Part shown: positions 22,801 through 37,800 of the stretch, in pieces
Numbering within the stretch: position 1 is the first letter of the stretch
Layout of the letters: every line of letters starts with the position of its first letter
Origin: Sanderia malayensis
Taxonomy: Eukaryota; Cnidaria; Scyphozoa; Semaeostomeae; Pelagiidae
DNA length: 64,000 bases
Assembly (NCBI GenBank): GCA_013076295.1
Contig: RQOL01000466.1
Location: forward strand, 4,569,080 to 4,633,079
Direction: 5' to 3'
Notes under the pieces: generated by a model
Told to the model about the DNA's origin: nothing
Database searches by the model: none
Seen by the model: only the letters and a program-made list of their open reading frames with translations
Made by a program: the position numbers and the translations under genes

Positions 22801-25800
22801 ACAATAGCATGATTTGTTTGAGAATTAGGCTGGATGCAAATCTGCAAGTCTTTATTTGTGGGATTCAACTGTAATTCTAGCACAGAATCTGATCTGTAAC
22901 GGGTAATACAGTGGTAATACGGGTAATCTCCTTCACACAGAGACTGTCGATCGATGCATCAACCCTAAAGGAATTCACGTCATTTTACGTGAAGCTAAAG
23001 AAATGCAGAGAAGAAGCCATCGGTTTGCACAATAGAGTCGAGTACACCAACTCAATATTTGAGGTATCTTATCCCACATTCTTTCTATCTTGTGCTACAT
23101 GTTTGCATTGAAGAACCTTCCCTGCTTTGTCTTTCGAACACATTCAAGTGCATCGATGAAGACTGCAGTTTGTCGAAACATTGAGTAGGTTTGTTGACGG
23201 GATGTTGTTGTGTTATTTTCTGCAGGTAGTTCGTCATTGTTATCGCCAACTGAGCCCAGAAGAAGAGGAAGCAGAACAGAAGGTATTTGTTTACGAATTG
23301 CCATGCATTTTCGTGCATTACTTGCAGAGTAGCCCCTGAATATATAACCGAGATTTTTTCCTCTTTCCATGTTTATATTTGAACGTTTTTACAATAGCTA
23401 CACGCTTCGTGGGACTCATTTCAATACGCGCTACAAGGTGCGAACGACAGGTTCAACAGTCTGTCACCTCAGATGCTCGAGAACTTGGAAAAGACTCTCA
23501 TTGTACGTTTGTTTCCGTCTTATTTTTTTACCCTGTGCCAGAGACATATACGCTCGTTGACATTCATCTACGTAATCTAACTGAGCTGCAGAGCCTGATT
23601 CGGTAGAGACAGTATTGTCTCTAGTAATCGTTTAGAGCACGAGTGACAATAGGAAAGCTGAGATGCAGTTTTGTAACGTGGTAATGCAATTTATTTCTCA
23701 CTCGTTTAATTTTTCAGCACCTAGAAGGTGAGGCACAGGAAATCACAGGGAAAGTTACGAGCGGAAAATTTCTTAACTCAGACGAGAATCCAGATGATAT
23801 TCTTCCAGAACTGAAGGAGGTAGGTTCATAGAGGAGTTAATTTTCTAATTTATGAAGCACATTTCTCTATTAGGAATTCTTTTCGGCACCACGCAAAAGA
23901 TATTCAAATGTGTAAGTGATTGCCCAGGTTTTAAGACGATTGTAATTGAAGAAATTTAGATTTAACGTTGTTGTTCGCGTTTCTATCTTATATAGTTGCA
24001 CGAGAGATTTTCAGCCATAAAGGAAGAGCTATTGAACCTGGTTAAATGCAAAGAAATAGTATCGGAGGTTCCTCACGACCTGACTTCTCTTGAATCAATG
24101 CATGCAAGGATAATTGCAAGGCATGAGTTGTGGAAGTATTGTGAAGTTTCATTCTACACGATCAAAGACTGGCTGAGTACTCCATTTTATAAGGTTCGGT
24201 GCTGTTGAATTTCTTTATTATACCCCTCTTCGGAGTCTGCTTGCCTTATAACTCTTATCGGAGCTTGTAGCCCCATTGCAACTCTGTGATAACCTTCATT
24301 GCAGCTTATAACCCCATTGCAACTTTGTACTAACTCTCATTGAAGGTTGTAGACTAATTCCAATTCTGTACGCACTCCTATAGAGGCTTATAGCCCCACT
24401 CCAAACTCTGAGAGGGTGGTAGCCACATAACAACAGCATCTGATGTATTAGGCTTGTAAAATACTGCATGTTGTTTCAGTTACAAGTAAAGAAGGTGATT
24501 GAGAAAGTCACCAAGTGGAAAGAAGCAGCTGCCAAGCTCAGCAAAGACATTCCATTGAACGATGAAGTTTTGCAAAGTTGGATTGACCGGATTAACGATT
24601 TCGGAACGGACCTACCTCTCCTTCTTGAACTGTCATCCGTACCTTTAAAGGTAAATAATGCTTGGCTTTTACTTTCATTATTTAGTCTCTAGCGTCTACT
24701 GTGTAGTATGCTGCTTGCTTAGGCAGTAGAGAAGCGCTGTTCGCATGAGAAATTGAGGATAAACTCGGCGAATAGAAGAGACATACCGTAAATCCTCGAA
24801 TAAGCTCCCGGGGGCTTATTTGTAAAAACGAAATTTTAGCCTGACTATTGTTCAATATTAAGCAAAATTAAAGTTATACGATGCAGCCAATCAATGAAGT
24901 TATTGGCTTAAACTTGCTGCTGCTTGCAATTCATTCACTAAACAACTTTAATGTTCGGAAACTTGGGCTATATATCCTTGCAAATGATTATCAGGATGGG
25001 GGCTTATTCGAGGGGAGAGGGCTTATTCGAAGGTGGGGGCTTATTCGAGGATTTACGGTATTCAGCTAGAAAATTCCAATGAGGCAATTCCAAGATTGAA
25101 TAGTTTCGGAATATCAATGTCAAAATGTCAAGTATTGAATCGCCCTCTTCATAATATCCATGTTGCATGGATTCTGTGCAGATTTCGCATGAATTCCTTT
25201 ATATTTTGTATTGTATAAATCTAGTATAGATATCGAGTACATGTTGCTCAGATGTTGTTTCCAGATATTGCATAGCTCTTTGAATTAATGTTACAGGCTC
25301 GTCACTGGAAATGGTTGTTCGCTGGACTGGGACAGATATACAATCAATCGTATCAATACTTAGTTGTTGATTTGGTGAACATGGATCTGCGAGACCGTGC
25401 GAAACTTGTCATGTCGATTTGCGACGGGGCCGCTGCTGAGCATGCGCTGGAAACGCACTTAAAGAAGTTGATCAGAAAGTGGGAGGAAGAGGAGTTTAAG
25501 CTCGTCAAGCACTTTCGAAATCAAAACAAATTTAGCAAGCGAAGTCATGAACTTAGAAGGGAGCAATCAAAGGTAGGATTGTTTTATGATTTTATTGTAA
25601 ATTGGTTTCGTTCGCGCTGTTATTAAACGAACTACTCTTCCACAAAGTTGCTCTATGATGTAATGTAACATGTTATGTAACTCACCGTGTAAATTGCTCT
25701 TATTTTAGCTTGCAAAAAGCATTAGACCCAAGCTGAGAGGGGCTGCTTCATCGATTAATATGTTTATTCTTACCGGTGTTAACGAACTCCAGTCTCAAGT

Positions 25801-28800
25801 TGAGGTGAGTATATAATTTGTCCCATACAATAATTTACAGTATACAGTAGACTCTCGCTGTCTCGAATTCGCAAAGGACGGATGATTCAACCCGAGGCAG
25901 GTGTGCGATAGAAATTGTCATCATATGAAAGTGTGCAATGAAGTTATGAATCAGTTTGAGATCGAAGGTGCTTCATGTGCTTCATTTTTTATGTGGTTTC
26001 GTGTGAAAGTAATTGTTTTAATTAATGTTTCTTTTGTGAAGGATAATTTAGTGACATTGCAGTCCATGCTTGTCTCCCCAAACCTGGCTGAGAATACGAG
26101 CACGGCAGAGACGTGGAGTGGACATTTGCACCAGCTTAAAGAGATTCTTGACCTGTGGATTAATTGCCAGCAAAAGGTGGGATATTTTGTGTTTGAAGAT
26201 TCTAGCGTTAAACATTGGTAGAAGAAAATATTTTTGTTTTTCACGCTCCTTTGATTATCGATTGTTTCTATTTTTCAGTGGTTGTATTTGGGTAAGATTT
26301 TCAGTGAGGACAAAATGTGTAAATCCTTCTCAGAGCAACAGAAAGAATACGAAGAAGTCGATTTGAAGTACAAGGTACTGATTCATCCATATATCCATCA
26401 CAAGTATACCTCTTTACTGAGCTCGTGTTATAGAGTCTTTATCCACTACAAAGCTTGAACATTACCAAGCTCTGTATGAAATATAGAGCTTTGTAGAGCT
26501 TTGCAGAGCTTTTTAGCAATGTATTTTGTAGAGCTTTGCAATATATTGCATTCTAGAGCTCTGGCTATAGAATGCAATATAGACTCGTTTGTTTCTGTCA
26601 ACTTGCATATAATACCGTGAAATACAGAATAAGCAGTTTAGTTACATGGAATGTATTTGGTTTTTTCTAGGAACATATGTCTGCCGTGCTTAAGGACCCG
26701 AAAGTTCTATCTGTGCTAGAGAAAAAACGTGGAGAGAAAGGATTCAGAGATTTGCAGGGTGAAAATCTTCGTACTGTCTTCTTTGAATTGATCACAAAAG
26801 AGGTATGCGATGCATTCAACTTACAAGAGTCTCATGCCTTTCTACATTCAGATCTTAGTAAATCTTATAGGTTCTAGTAACTCAATCACAAGATTATCTT
26901 TGTATCGAGTACATGCATCTATCTTTGTGTTCAGCTCTTGTTAACTGTTTGAGGTACCAGTTTAAGTTACCATTGGGCCATGAAGCATTGATGATCAAAA
27001 AGTATTGATTATCATGGAGCATTGATTATCACAAAGCATTGATGATGAAAAAACATTGATGATCATGGAGCATTGAATAGCGGACTTCTGTTTTTTCTTT
27101 TTAGGAAAACATCATAAAGAGTTTGAGCAGCTATCTCGAAGGCATAAGATCATCGTTTCCAAGACTCTACTTTCTCAGTGACAACAACATGTTGGAACTC
27201 CTTGCAAGTACAAGCAATCCAAAGCAACTCGTTCCGTTCGTAAAAAAGTGCTTTCCAGGTATTTCCAACCTGAAGTTTGTGTTGCCTCAGTCAGCAGATA
27301 ACAGAGTTCGAACCCAACTAGATGTTGCTTTGAATGGTAAGTGCTGGAGTGCCATAATCGTATTTATCCGAAGCTTCCTAACCTCATGTTACAATATCTG
27401 TTCTTTATAATGTCTACAAACGTTTTTTCATTGCTCCTCTGTCAAAACTTAATAGTGTTATGATTCTTGGTTACAGTTTCAGAAATTCGTATTAGTGTAC
27501 GTCAATGTTCTAATACTTTACGATGTCTTATTGCAGCTCACAAGCTCGAGGTTGTCAGCTTTTATGGGGAATTCGGCGAAGAGATCAAGCTGCCTGAACC
27601 GATAAGACCCAGTGTACAGACAGAGAACTGGCTGCGGTTGATTGAACAGTCGATGAAAAGTGTCATGTGGACGAAAATGGGCCAATGTATCGAGGAACGA
27701 ATGCTTTTTACCCCATGCGTCAAGCAGTTACTAAAAGGAATCGGTATGTTAAGTTGTCTGTGTTTTACACGTGTTACCTTTACCCCCGAAGAACCGAGAT
27801 GGATCATTAATAAACAATGTGAATCACAATGGTGTCGGGGGGTAATACTCTGTATTTATACTAAGGAGTTGCGTTTGTTTCCCTTGGATTTTTTTGCTAT
27901 TTTCGTGTATCTTTTTTTGTGCATCTTAATTTGCATCAACAGGGTTTCTGGTTTGGAAGCAGTTGATATATTTCAAATTATGTGTAATGTGTGCACTATA
28001 AAGCTAACATATTATACAATATGACGTAATAAACCATAGTGAATTTGACTTATAATATCTACTTTTAAAGGTATGCACCAGGACTCAACAATGTCACAAG
28101 ACGAAGTTCTTCGTCCAACGTCAGCTCGCAAGCGGTTTTCTCTTGACGATGGCCACAAGGCATTCTGGTACGTTGTCTATCCATTCCAGTGCGTTGTCGC
28201 TGCGGAGGAGGTCATCTGGACGTCTAAGATCACGAAAGCTGTCACCAAGGACGGTCTGGAAGAGTTCGCTGATGTCAGGTTTGAAGCATAGACTCTGTAT
28301 ACAGTCGAATCCCGTTAAGTCGGATCTTCAAGGGGAATAAGCAATTGGCTCGACCTGTGCGAATGTCCAATTTAGGCCATTTTTTTGGTAAGGGTTGAAA
28401 AGCTAATGGGAATTGAAAATTAATCTGACTTAGTAAAGAAAATCTGAATTATCCCGTGCACGAATCAATGGAATACAACTGTATTTCCCAGACTAGATTT
28501 AATTCTCCATAAGAGTGAAGCTTTGGGCCTTATTCTTTACGATCTTGTTATTTGATTCTGATTCTATACCTTAACTGGCTGGAACCGGTTTGTACTTTTC
28601 GAGTTTGAAAGACAGTGCCTGGCGTATTTGTTTTTCAGGGAATGGGTGAAACGGAACGTTGAGCAGTATTCTTTGGCATTGCAATCCAGTGCTACATTCG
28701 TATCGGAAAAACTCTTATCAAAAAAAGCGTATTTGCTGCTTCAGTCATTGCTGACAAGATCACTTCATCACAGAGACCTCACTCAAAGTATAACAAGCAT

Positions 28801-31800
28801 ATTTATTTACATTCATTTAAACTGATCAAGCTTTGTTTCTTCATAACGTTTGAGCTTGATACCGTTATACCTACAGTCAACTCTGTCTAATTCGAACACC
28901 CTGGGGAAGCGTGACAATGTTCGAATTACAAAAAGTTCGAATTATAAAGGCTTGTTTTATTAGAATTGGTTCATTAGTGATCCTTGAAGGGACGGAGAAG
29001 TTCGTTCGAATTAGATAAAGTTCGAATTATGCGAGTTCGAACTATACAGATTTGACTGTATTTCTTGCAAGCTTTTCTCGTCTTGTAATTTACAGCGAGG
29101 ACATCGCATGCAAGATAGAAGGCTTCTGGGACTTTATTTACAATTCTGTTCGTTTTGTAGGCCTGGATAAACCGGACATTTGTAAATCAAGCTTTGAATG
29201 GATGCATTGTCTGAAGTACCAGATTGAACTTTCGCACGATAAGAGAAAGAGGATACACGAACGATATGGCAAAATAGAACTGCTACATGGTAACAATATC
29301 CAGCTTAGCTTTGCGAGACTATAGCCACTCTCGATTCCATCCCACTAACGGCTAATAATAACAAGTATGCCTATACCAGAGCCAGGTTTTCTAACAATGT
29401 TTATTAACTTATGCAGTGTCAATTTTGAGCCTGTTGTTTCGTAGGTGGAAGTAACGCAGTCTCAGTTGGTGCGCTTAACATAAAGCACCTGAACCAATCA
29501 ATTCCGTATGGCTACGAGTACCATGGCTCCACGACCAGAATGATAATGACGCCGATGACAGAGCGCTGCGTCCTGAGTCTTACGACGGCTTTTAAAATGC
29601 GATATACTGGCATGGTGCATGGGCAAAATCACACAGGCAAAACGGAGACCATTCGTGAACTCTCAAAGGTATACATGAAGTGTTACTTTGTTCTAATCAG
29701 CTCTTCTTAAAGCGTTTAGCTCGTCCATGAGCTTCATTTTTTCTGTCCATCTTCTGAAATTGAAGTCTCCTAGCATGAGATACTATTTACTCACCATTGA
29801 CGCACGATAATAGGTACACAGGTTGAGAGATGAGAGAAGTATCTCTCGTAACGTTGCACTCATAAACACTCCTGTTCATGACACGATCAATTTCAATTCT
29901 CATTAGACAGATTATTAGACCCAGAAGTTGATATTCTCCCTCGTTGCTTATTCAGTACTCTCCCTCGTTGTTTATTCAGTGCTCTCTCTCGTTGTTATCC
30001 AGTGCTCAACTCATTCACATCTACTTATTATTTCACCCCCTTTGCTGATAACAATACTGTTATTGATCCCTTTCGTTTGTAGATACTCGGTGCACATTTA
30101 GTGACATTCTCATGCAGCGGAGAGCTACCTCTGTCGAAGATATTGCATTTCCTATGCGGAGCCATTCAGAGTGGCAGTCTGATTTGCTTTGAGAATGCTA
30201 CACGACTCCCTTGCACGATCCTGTCTGTTTTGGGACAGCATTTGGATGGCATCAGGCAAGCGTTACAGTCATTGGAACGAAATAAAGTTACTCAATACGA
30301 GCTGAGAAGGGGCAGAGAGACCAACACGGTATCAGACGTAAGGGTTTTATTTACTTTGTGTGGGTTACTTTTTCAATCCGTCTTCTTTTAACAGTCTGTC
30401 AATTTGAAGTTTTCGTGGGACCTCTTGCTATTTCTGAGGATTCTGGTTGTTTTAGCGTTGCGTTATTTCGTATTGTTCTCCTTTAGTTGACATCAAGGAC
30501 AAGAGGAGCAACTGTCATATCATTGCATACCCTCACTCTGAACCAGCCTGGCGAGCTTGATTATGAACAGAACGAGCAGGTAAGATTTGTAGTTTATATC
30601 TAGATTAGTAGAATGCTAGTTTATTTATTTAAAGTCGTTTATATCTATTCCAGTTCTAATGCTTGAGAGAAAAAGCGGAAAATCGAAAGCCAAGGGTTAT
30701 GTTGTTCTTTTTTTTCTAATTTCCATAAGGTGCGTGATGAAAGTTTCATGGGACGAAGGCATTCCGTTGCTGAAATTGTCAATCTACGTGATCCGAGAAC
30801 AGTTGTGAATACGAATACTAAAAATACGAAGCTGAACGGCGTCAAGTCAGAAATGAAGCTGACAACTCAGGAGTTTGATAAAGGCGAAGACAAAGGTAAT
30901 AGAGGCTATGAAAGCCCAGCCTCTCTTGGAAATGTGATGTTTGCTGGTCAGCTCATGAAGGCCCACCCTCTTTTTGGATGCTTCATGACAATACGAAGCA
31001 GTTCATCTTGGCATAAAGACCTTCCGGACAACTTGAGGGTGAGTTTTTTTTGTTTTTTGTTTTCTTTTGTTTTTTGTCTGATCATTTTGTTTTATTCTTA
31101 TGTTGCTCTAGCTTTGCATTTAAAAAGCCTTTTATCTTTCCAGAGTACGATGAGGACATTTTCAATGGTTTTACCAGAATACAAATACATTGTTGAAACT
31201 TTATTGTTATGCCATGGGTTCAAAACGCATGCCGCATTATTGACAGAGATAGTCACGTTTAAAATCGCTCTCGAACACCAGGTATATGCATCATTCCTTA
31301 CTCGTTATAATAATCTATATAATCATAATAATTGTGATAATAACTATAATAATCGTTGCAACGAAAGTAAGTAAGTAAGTACGAGTATTTATATACTGGA
31401 TAGCCGCTTTAGCAATGATAGCTGTTATCAATGTGGGTCCAGTTGATATAAACCCTTACCCCCAGAAATTCTGGGTACTCATTTACCGACCTTGGAAGGA
31501 TAGACAGCTGAGTTGGCTGACGGCTTGTAGTTCGTGGTTCCGACCATACGTGGATTTGAACCATTGAACCAGTGAAGGCATTACCTCTAAAGGATATAGA
31601 CTAAAATAATAATCTATTTGAGTCTATATTTCGTTAGTGTACTTGCATGAACTGTGTTGAATTCCAATGTTGTTTTCGCTTAGTTTTTCGATGATCCTGT
31701 GTGCATATTAAGCGTAAGGAGGCTCAGGGACATTGCCGTGACAGCTGGTAATGGATATAAAGAGATGAAACAGCCAATTGGTGGTCATCCTGAAGGGGAA

Positions 31801-34800
31801 TCACCAGTACAGTCGCAAATAACTGCAGGTATACATGGCTAGTTCAATGGTCATTATGTTCATTGCCTCTACTTTGATAAGAGCTTGATAAAGTTCTACA
31901 TCAAGGATTGAATGGATCAATTGTGTTATTTTTTATTGGGTTCTCGTTCTCGTCAAATGTATACATACATACAGTCAATTCTGTCTAATTCGAACACCCT
32001 GGGGAAGCGTGAAAATGTTCGAGTTACAAAAGGTTCGAATTATAGAGGTTTGTTTAATAAGAATTGGTTCATTAGTGATCCTTGAAGGGACAGAGAATTT
32101 CGTTCGAATTAGATGGAGCTCGAATTACACGAGTTCGAATTATGCAGACTTGACTATAGTTCACTATTCTGTTTTGTTTTAAGTATTTTGAAATATATCT
32201 TCTTTGTTTCTCTTTAGTTGAACCCTAACTCTGAAATTATTAAATGAATGCGTGTATATTCTGCTTTTAGAGAAAATTGAAGAATATTGCATCGGACAAG
32301 CAATACACGCTGTGATGTCGTCATCAATAAACCCACTGGAATATGCCAATTTCGTTCGCCTACTCAAAGTCTCCTTTCCTGCTTGTAAGGACAGTCTCCA
32401 AGAGCAGAGCAAGCTCGACGAGCTCTTACTGTCATCCATTAAAGAACAGCTTGTGGCCGACAGCCATCTGGACAAGAAAGAATTTGTCGACAAAGTATGC
32501 GTAAAACATTACCCCCTGAAATTTGATTGATTTGTTGTTAGTGTTGATTTAAGTTGTTTTGTATGACGGGGGTAGTGTCATATGAGCGAACTCTTGAATG
32601 AATTGTTATGCGAAGCAAAGTACCCCCTGAAAACAGACAACTTTGCGTTGGATGTTGATAGACTGGGTGGATCTCCAGGAGGGTGATCACTTAAAGAACT
32701 ATCGGCTCTTTTTTTCAGGTAATGCAGCTTCATGAAACCATGCACCGGAGTCGGTCGATAATTCTTCTGGGGGATTCCGGATCCGGTAAGACCGTTTGTT
32801 ACCAGACGCTCGTGCGAGCCCTGTGTCAGTTCTACTCGTCCTGGTCTCAAGCGGTCAAAAAAAGAAGGAAACAGAAGAACAAAGAGCTGGACAGTGAAGA
32901 CAGGCAACCAAGCAGTGCCTTCTCTCAAGTCAATCTATCGACGCTTTATCACAAGGCAATGACAAGTGAAGAGGTGCGTATAGTATAATGAAAATTCTCA
33001 TTGTCTTGCTGTTGCATATCAGATCCTTACTAGGCAAGGCTCTGTGGAGTCTTCATACATCCAACACGCATTGATTCGACGATTCTGTTCGCTGTATAGA
33101 GGTGTTTGTTGTATAAAGGTTGCAAGGTTGCTTTTGCAAAGAGATGACTATTTGAAACACTTTGGGACAAACATGTTTTCCCATTGTTTAGAGCCGTCTC
33201 CCGTCCCAGATTTATTCGTTAATAGAGGTTCAAGGAGACTTTCGAACTAGTGCCATCCAAGTCTTCTTTTCTTAATGGTTTTGAATAATGATACATAATA
33301 ATAGTCAATTTGTTTGCCAACCCCGATGGTACCACACGGCATCACATGGTTCAGTGACTACCGATACACTATACAGACATGCAATCTCTATTCTTTCAGA
33401 TGTTTGGTGGAATAGATCCAGAAACAGGGGACTTTTGCGATGGCCTCTTATCAAAGTTGCTGCGCAACACTGTCGCCTTGAAGGATTTGGATTCAACATC
33501 TGACAGCAGCAATTCAATTCAATATTGGTTCGTGTTTGATGGACAGCTGGATGATACTTTGACGAGCAAACTCGAATCACTTCTTGATGGTAGAAACGAA
33601 CTTTGTTTGATGAGTGGAGAACGCATTAAACCTGCTGGTATATTTCTTTATTTACTTAAAGCTCAAACCTTTGTCTTACTATCTTTAATTTGCTAGCTTT
33701 ATTCACTAATTTATGTACTTACCATTGCTTACCTTTGCTTACCTTTTCCTTACCTTTACTTGCTTCTCTTGCCCACTATCTTAAGTACTTACATTTACCT
33801 ACCTTTCCTTACCTTTGCTTACCTTTCCCTTTCCTTTATTTGCTTCTCTTTCTCACCTAAGTACTTACATTTACCTACCTTTGCTTACCTTTGCTTACCT
33901 TTGCTTACCTTTGCTTACCTTTCCGTTGTCTTTATTTGCTTACTTTTCATTTTCCACGTGAGCATCAATGTTTGACTATCTGCGGCTCACTTTTCCGGCT
34001 TTCTTTTAAAGATTCTGTTCGGTTTCTGTTCGAAACCAGCAACCTTCGCTATGCCACGCCTGCCATCATTTCACTGTCGACCGTCGTCAACTTTGACACT
34101 GGCCTAATCGACTGGACTTACTTGTTCCACACTTGGAAAAAGTCAGCTAGAAATAAATTCAACATATCTCGCATGGGGTAAGCTTAAAGTGCAAAATATG
34201 TTTAGAATTTTACTCTTCGCATTTATTCTCACCATCTTATTCTATCATTATTTCAAGCAGATTGTTTTGCAAGTAAGCAATGACAATCCATTTTTTATTC
34301 CTTTTTTAGGCTTGGTGTTGTGGAGGAAATGATCAGCTATATAAACAAGCCGCTACAGGAGTTCATATACAAGCATCGCTCTGGCGTCCAGTCTCCCTCT
34401 CTGTTCCCCTTAGCAACGGGACAATCGACGTCAGTGTCTGTTCTTGGAGAGATCTCCTCCATTTTGAATCTTCTTACCGGAATTTTTGACCGGTTCTTGT
34501 CGCGGGAGAATGCAGAGAAAGCAATGCGAAAAGATTCAATCATGTCAGATAATACCAATGATAAATCGAAAACTCCATTGTTTTCTGTAACAAACGTCGA
34601 AGTCAAGTTGATCGGTAATGCGTTCGCTTTTTCGTTCGTCTGGGCGGTCGCTGGAAGGCTATGTAACTCGTACGTATCACAATGTATATCTCTTTATCAA
34701 TTCAATTGACCCATTCTCGAGTTATAGCAAGCCTTTTATCGTTGTATTATCAACTCTAGTAAGATTACCTTGGGTGAGCATATAGCTCTAGTAATGTATG

Positions 34801-37800
34801 CCTATAGGCTCACCCAAGGTAATCTTTCAATGTAAACGTTTTTTTATTGATAATTCTGTTTTCTTCATATTTCTAGAGTGTATCGTCAGTTTGACACATT
34901 CACAAGACAGTTATTCGCAACCTGCCCCATTACTGTCATATTTCCATGCTCTGTTTTTGATACAATGTTCGACTCATCAAATGGAGAACTTGTCAAGTTC
35001 CAGGAAAAATCAGCCGAGATTCCGAAGTTTGTTCCATCTCAAAATTACACCATCTCACCCGAGGTATTTGCAGGTTTATATTATTTAGCTTAGCTTCTGC
35101 AACTTCTATACCTTTCCAAGTAAAACGAAAAAAAATGATATAGTTTATATAAGATCTCAATGAATAAAAATTTCATTACGAAGACGAATTTTTGTTTGAT
35201 GCTTTTCAAATATTACGTGAAGTGAATTTTTTTATGTAATTTAAGCTTAAAGACACGTGCATATATGTCTTTATTTCTTGTCACTTTTTTATTTTTCATT
35301 AGATCGAGAAGTATTTTACAATAGCAGATCTTCTTATATCTTCTGGAAGTCACGTTTTAATAGCTGGAGACCAGGGTGCTGGAAAATCCTCTTTTGTTAA
35401 GGTGAAGTTAACTAAATTCATTACTTTTTACACAAGGCATTACAGGATTTTGGATTTCTAGGGAGTTATGTATATATTTCGTATAACGTTTGACTGCCTA
35501 ACATATAGAGCAGTACAAAACTTTATTGATAACTACCTTGATAAAGTTTTATCTGGTTGCAACCAAATAGTGCACATAACAACTTAGTCTTTTGTTCTTA
35601 TAGAATCTCGTAGCAAGCAAACACAAGTTGAACCAGATCCATATTTCCCAAGGCCTGTCTTCCAAACTCTTTCAACAGCAAGTGCAGACCCTCGTGCTTG
35701 AAAATCAAATTCGCCATCGAGCCAATCCACTGCGACCGCCTCCTCAAACAAAAGGGCCTGGAACCAACAGCAGTCTCTTTTTCATTGATGACCTCAATTT
35801 GGCTTCGTTTGATCAGGATTTTAGTAACTCGCAGCCGACCCTGGAAGTTCTTCGGGAAATTATATCAGAAGGTTAGCATTCGGGATTATTTCACATTCAT
35901 TCGTACAAGCTATATTGCTAATGCCAGTAAGTTGTTGGGGCAGCCATACAGTGTTTGGCATGCAATAGTAGCCAAAACTCCTGAGATACTTGAGATTTTT
36001 GCCAATGTTACACGCATTCGTTCTTTCCTCAAACAATATTTTTTTCGGGGGGAAATTGTTCGAATAGAGGCAACAGAGAAAGAGGCCACATCGAATAGAG
36101 GCCACATTGAATAGAGGCCATAGGGATTATTGCAAGTAGCATTTTTATCGCAGTTTTTCAAGTACCCCAAGGACTTTTGGCTACCATTGTGGGTACTACG
36201 TCAATGTCATAGCTTGGCTTAATATTGTATTATTTTTTACGCATTTATCTCTATATATTTGCCTGTCTTGGTATCAATGCTAGCAGAGTCAATTGTTTTT
36301 TTATGTCTGTCTTTGAATAGGTGGTGTGTATGATCGCGAAAGGAAGTTCTTCCAGCATCTGCCGCACCTGCAGATTATAGCTGCCTGCGTTGACTCGCAG
36401 CGTCAACCGAGATCAAACAGTGACAACGATATTAATAATGCTCCTTCGCCGAGGTTGACTAGAAGAATGAGCGTCATCAACATGATTGCTTTAAGCGATG
36501 AGTCATTGTATTCTATCTACACAAGTGTCTACAAGGCGTGGTTGGAGGAATTCCCAGCTTACTCGTTGACGCACATTGAACCATTTGCTAAGGTGATGTA
36601 GCTATACTGCTTCGTGGTATAAGTACTCCTTGAGCATACAATCTACTTCTGCTATACTATTCTACCTTGTACTATGCTATGCTACTACTACTAACGTCAC
36701 TGCTGTTACTAGAGTTGCGACAACAGTAAACACCCGCATATAAGAACCAGTGAATTAAGAACCTTCCAGGCTGAAAACCCTGCTCAAAACAATAGAAGAG
36801 ACAATAGGTTATTGTATTTGAACAATAGGCTGGATACAGAATTCACAGGTTTGTTTACTGTATTGCTTGCATTAAATTTAGCACTGCGTAGTTCTAATCG
36901 AACTCGTCTGGCTATTTTTTGCAGGCTCTGGCATTTGCTTCAGTGGACATATACAACAGGGTGAAGAGGCACTTGATATCCTCTCCCTCCCACCCTCATT
37001 TCGTTTTCTCGCAACATGATCTGGCGCGCATTTCCAAAGGTGTTTTCATCTATTCGCCGAAATCGCGGGTAAAGCCCAATGCGTCCGGGCTATCATCGAC
37101 AAGCAGAGTGCATCTCTCGACAATGGAAAGCATGCCGGAAATACCAGCAGCGACGATGCATCATGTCCAAGATATCAGGTATGTGGCTCGGCGCATTTAT
37201 AGGCATCCGTGTAGCTATAGCTTTGGGTGTCAATGGCATTGCTCAGGGTACAAGTCTGTATGTTGACTGTTATTACCGTAAATACTCTAATTGCCCCTCC
37301 TCTTCAAAAAAGGCCCCACTCTAAGACTAAAATTGTTAAAAGCCCCCCTCCTCAAATAGGCCCCCACCCATATTGTTTTGACTTTTGCCACCACGTGTTA
37401 ATGGCACACGAGGTCTCTCCCTACTTTAAGCCATCATGTTTCACTATATGTAGCTACGATGTTCTTGTATTGGGAACTCGTGAATATCAAACATGTTGTA
37501 TAATAGATCGTATTGAAAATAATTTTTTATGTGCCAGGTTTCACTAATTTTATGAGGCCCCCCTTCGTATAAGCTCCCACCTTCGAATTAGCCACCGGTT
37601 AATCCTGGGGCTCACGGTATTGCGAGGCTTAATTCAATTCATTCTTCGCATTACAGTCAGTCAACAACTTCGGTGAGCCTCAACCAGATGAAACTAAATA
37701 CCGACTATACTCCTGCCGCCGTATCTCCACTGATTCGTGTAATAATGCGCCTATGGTGCCACGAGGTTTGTCGCTCTTTCTACGACCGAATAATCGACAA

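Larger units (their letters stand above)
19863..29289 (+). other. Dynein exons 1-19: tail and linker
   Basis: Exons at 19863-21829, 21972-22146, 22510-22728, 22941-23063, 23226-23282, 23398-23502, 23718-23819, 23996-24192, 24480-24650, 25297-25572, 25709-25804, 26042-26176, 26279-26374, 26671-26802, 27105-27336, 27537-27743, 28071-28278, 28639-28787 and 29096-29289. Short exons 4-12 encode helical tail sequence. Exons 13-19 encode the linker: WLYLGKIFSEDKM, then RLYFLSDNNMLELLAST and KKCFPGISNL. The first 650 residues have no confident match. The exon 18-19 junction is out of frame with a GT-AG intron. Confidence 0.75.
31684..34669 (+). other. Dynein AAA2 exons
   Basis: Exons 31684-31828, 32271-32494, 32719-32973, 33400-33637, 34012-34177 and 34310-34669. 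The P-loop GDSGSGKT lies at 32770-32793. The B strand is WFVFDGQLDD, then ELCLMSGERIK. The segment NLRYATPAIISLSTVV replaces the usual ASPATVSRCGMV type. The module closes with FAFSFVWAVAGRL. Confidence 0.8.

Noticed and set aside
21919..22812. 297-codon frame with a long Leu/Ser/Cys hydrophobic run
   Set aside because: Two dynein exons joined through an in-frame, stop-free pyrimidine intron; the hydrophobic part is intron 2.
31380..31610. tRNA-derived SINE suggested by GGATTTGAACC
   Set aside because: A B-box-like word is present, but no matching A-box at the right distance and no tail or flanking duplication were found.
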